A DNA stretch of 5,689 bases, taken from contig CALZBV010000159.1 in NCBI GenBank assembly GCA_945622055.1, forward strand, positions 1-5,689. Reading direction: 5' to 3'. A program made the translations under genes and the position numbers. The notes below the pieces were generated by a model, which saw only the letters and a list, made by a program, of their open reading frames with translations, did no database searches and was not told the origin of the DNA. This document shows, one piece after another, positions 5,537 to 5,689 of this stretch. The stretch comes from an uncultured Clostridia bacterium (lineage in GTDB: Bacteria; Bacillota; Clostridia; Lachnospirales; Lachnospiraceae). How positions within the stretch are numbered: the stretch's first letter is position 1; each line of letters begins with the position of its first letter.

Positions 5537-5552
5537 GGGTGGCAATACACCC
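5537..5552 (-). promoter_or_regulatory. 5'-end stem-loop of the membrane-protein transcript
   Basis: On the minus strand GGGTG (5552-5548) pairs perfectly with CACCC (5541-5537) around a 6-nt loop. It starts about 3 nt after the predicted transcription start near 5555, a position typical of hairpins that protect an mRNA 5' end. Confidence 0.4.
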
Positions 5553-5561
5553 AACATTTTG

Positions 5562-5590
5562 ATTATACTATATTTTATGACAGGTTACAA
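5562..5590 (-). promoter_or_regulatory. Sigma-A promoter of the membrane-protein gene
   Basis: The minus strand shows TTGTAA (5590-5585), a 17-nt spacer, and a perfect TATAAT (5567-5562). The predicted start near 5555 gives a leader of about 57 nt. Confidence 0.78.
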
Positions 5591-5642
5591 GAGATTTTAA
5601 CAATATTCTTAATTTAGGAAAATGTGCAATTCCCTAGAACAA

Positions 5643-5689
5643 AGAATATCGCTTTGCGATATTCTGCGCCGCTTTTGCGTCGCATTTTT
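5643..5689 (+). terminator. Two back-to-back hairpins ending in a T run at the window edge
   Basis: AGAATATCGC (5643-5652) pairs perfectly with GCGATATTCT (5656-5665) around TTT. Next, TGCGCCGC (5665-5672) pairs with GCGTCGCA (5677-5684) around TTTT with one C/T mismatch, followed by five T residues. The second hairpin has terminator form on the plus strand, although the nearest plus-strand gene seen ends at 4906. It may instead belong to a palindromic repeat, or serve a gene beyond the right edge. Confidence 0.5.

Overview
The window looks like chromosomal DNA from a spore-forming clostridial Firmicute, most likely a member of the Lachnospiraceae. This rests on the yqfC-yqfD sporulation pair, a UPF0340/YwlG-type protein, consensus sigma-A promoters, strong AGGAGG-type ribosome binding sites, and a clostridial AlaRS with a cysteine-rich insert. 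No phage, transposase, CRISPR array or defence gene is visible. The family assignment is inferred from sequence flavour, not from a database search.

Layout, left to right. Positions 1-966 carry the minus-strand pair yqfC-yqfD, overlapping by 4 bases; yqfD runs off the left edge. Two terminator-like hairpins (1110-1154 and 1014-1042) separate them from rpsU (1167-1343, minus), which has its own promoter and a hairpin leader. Next, on the same strand, is alaS (1491-4138), alanyl-tRNA synthetase. Its frame is broken near 2643-2650, which leaves an intact aminoacylation half and an intact editing/C-Ala half in different frames. alaS and the plus-strand ywlG-like gene (4364-4906) are divergently transcribed from two good sigma-A promoters whose -35 boxes lie 39 bp apart.

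The space after the ywlG-like gene (4907-5087) is packed with consecutive hairpins, the last a perfect 13-bp terminator-like stem. It separates that gene from a convergent minus-strand gene (5088-5498) for a small three-helix membrane protein of DUF4870 type, which has its own promoter and a 5'-end hairpin. The window ends in two back-to-back hairpins followed by a T run.

Functionally this is mostly housekeeping and sporulation: tRNA charging (alaS), translation initiation (rpsU) and mother-cell sporulation proteins (yqfC, yqfD). The points most worth a second look are the alaS frame break and the hairpin-dense intergenic element. I see no convincing evidence for an undescribed multi-gene system here.
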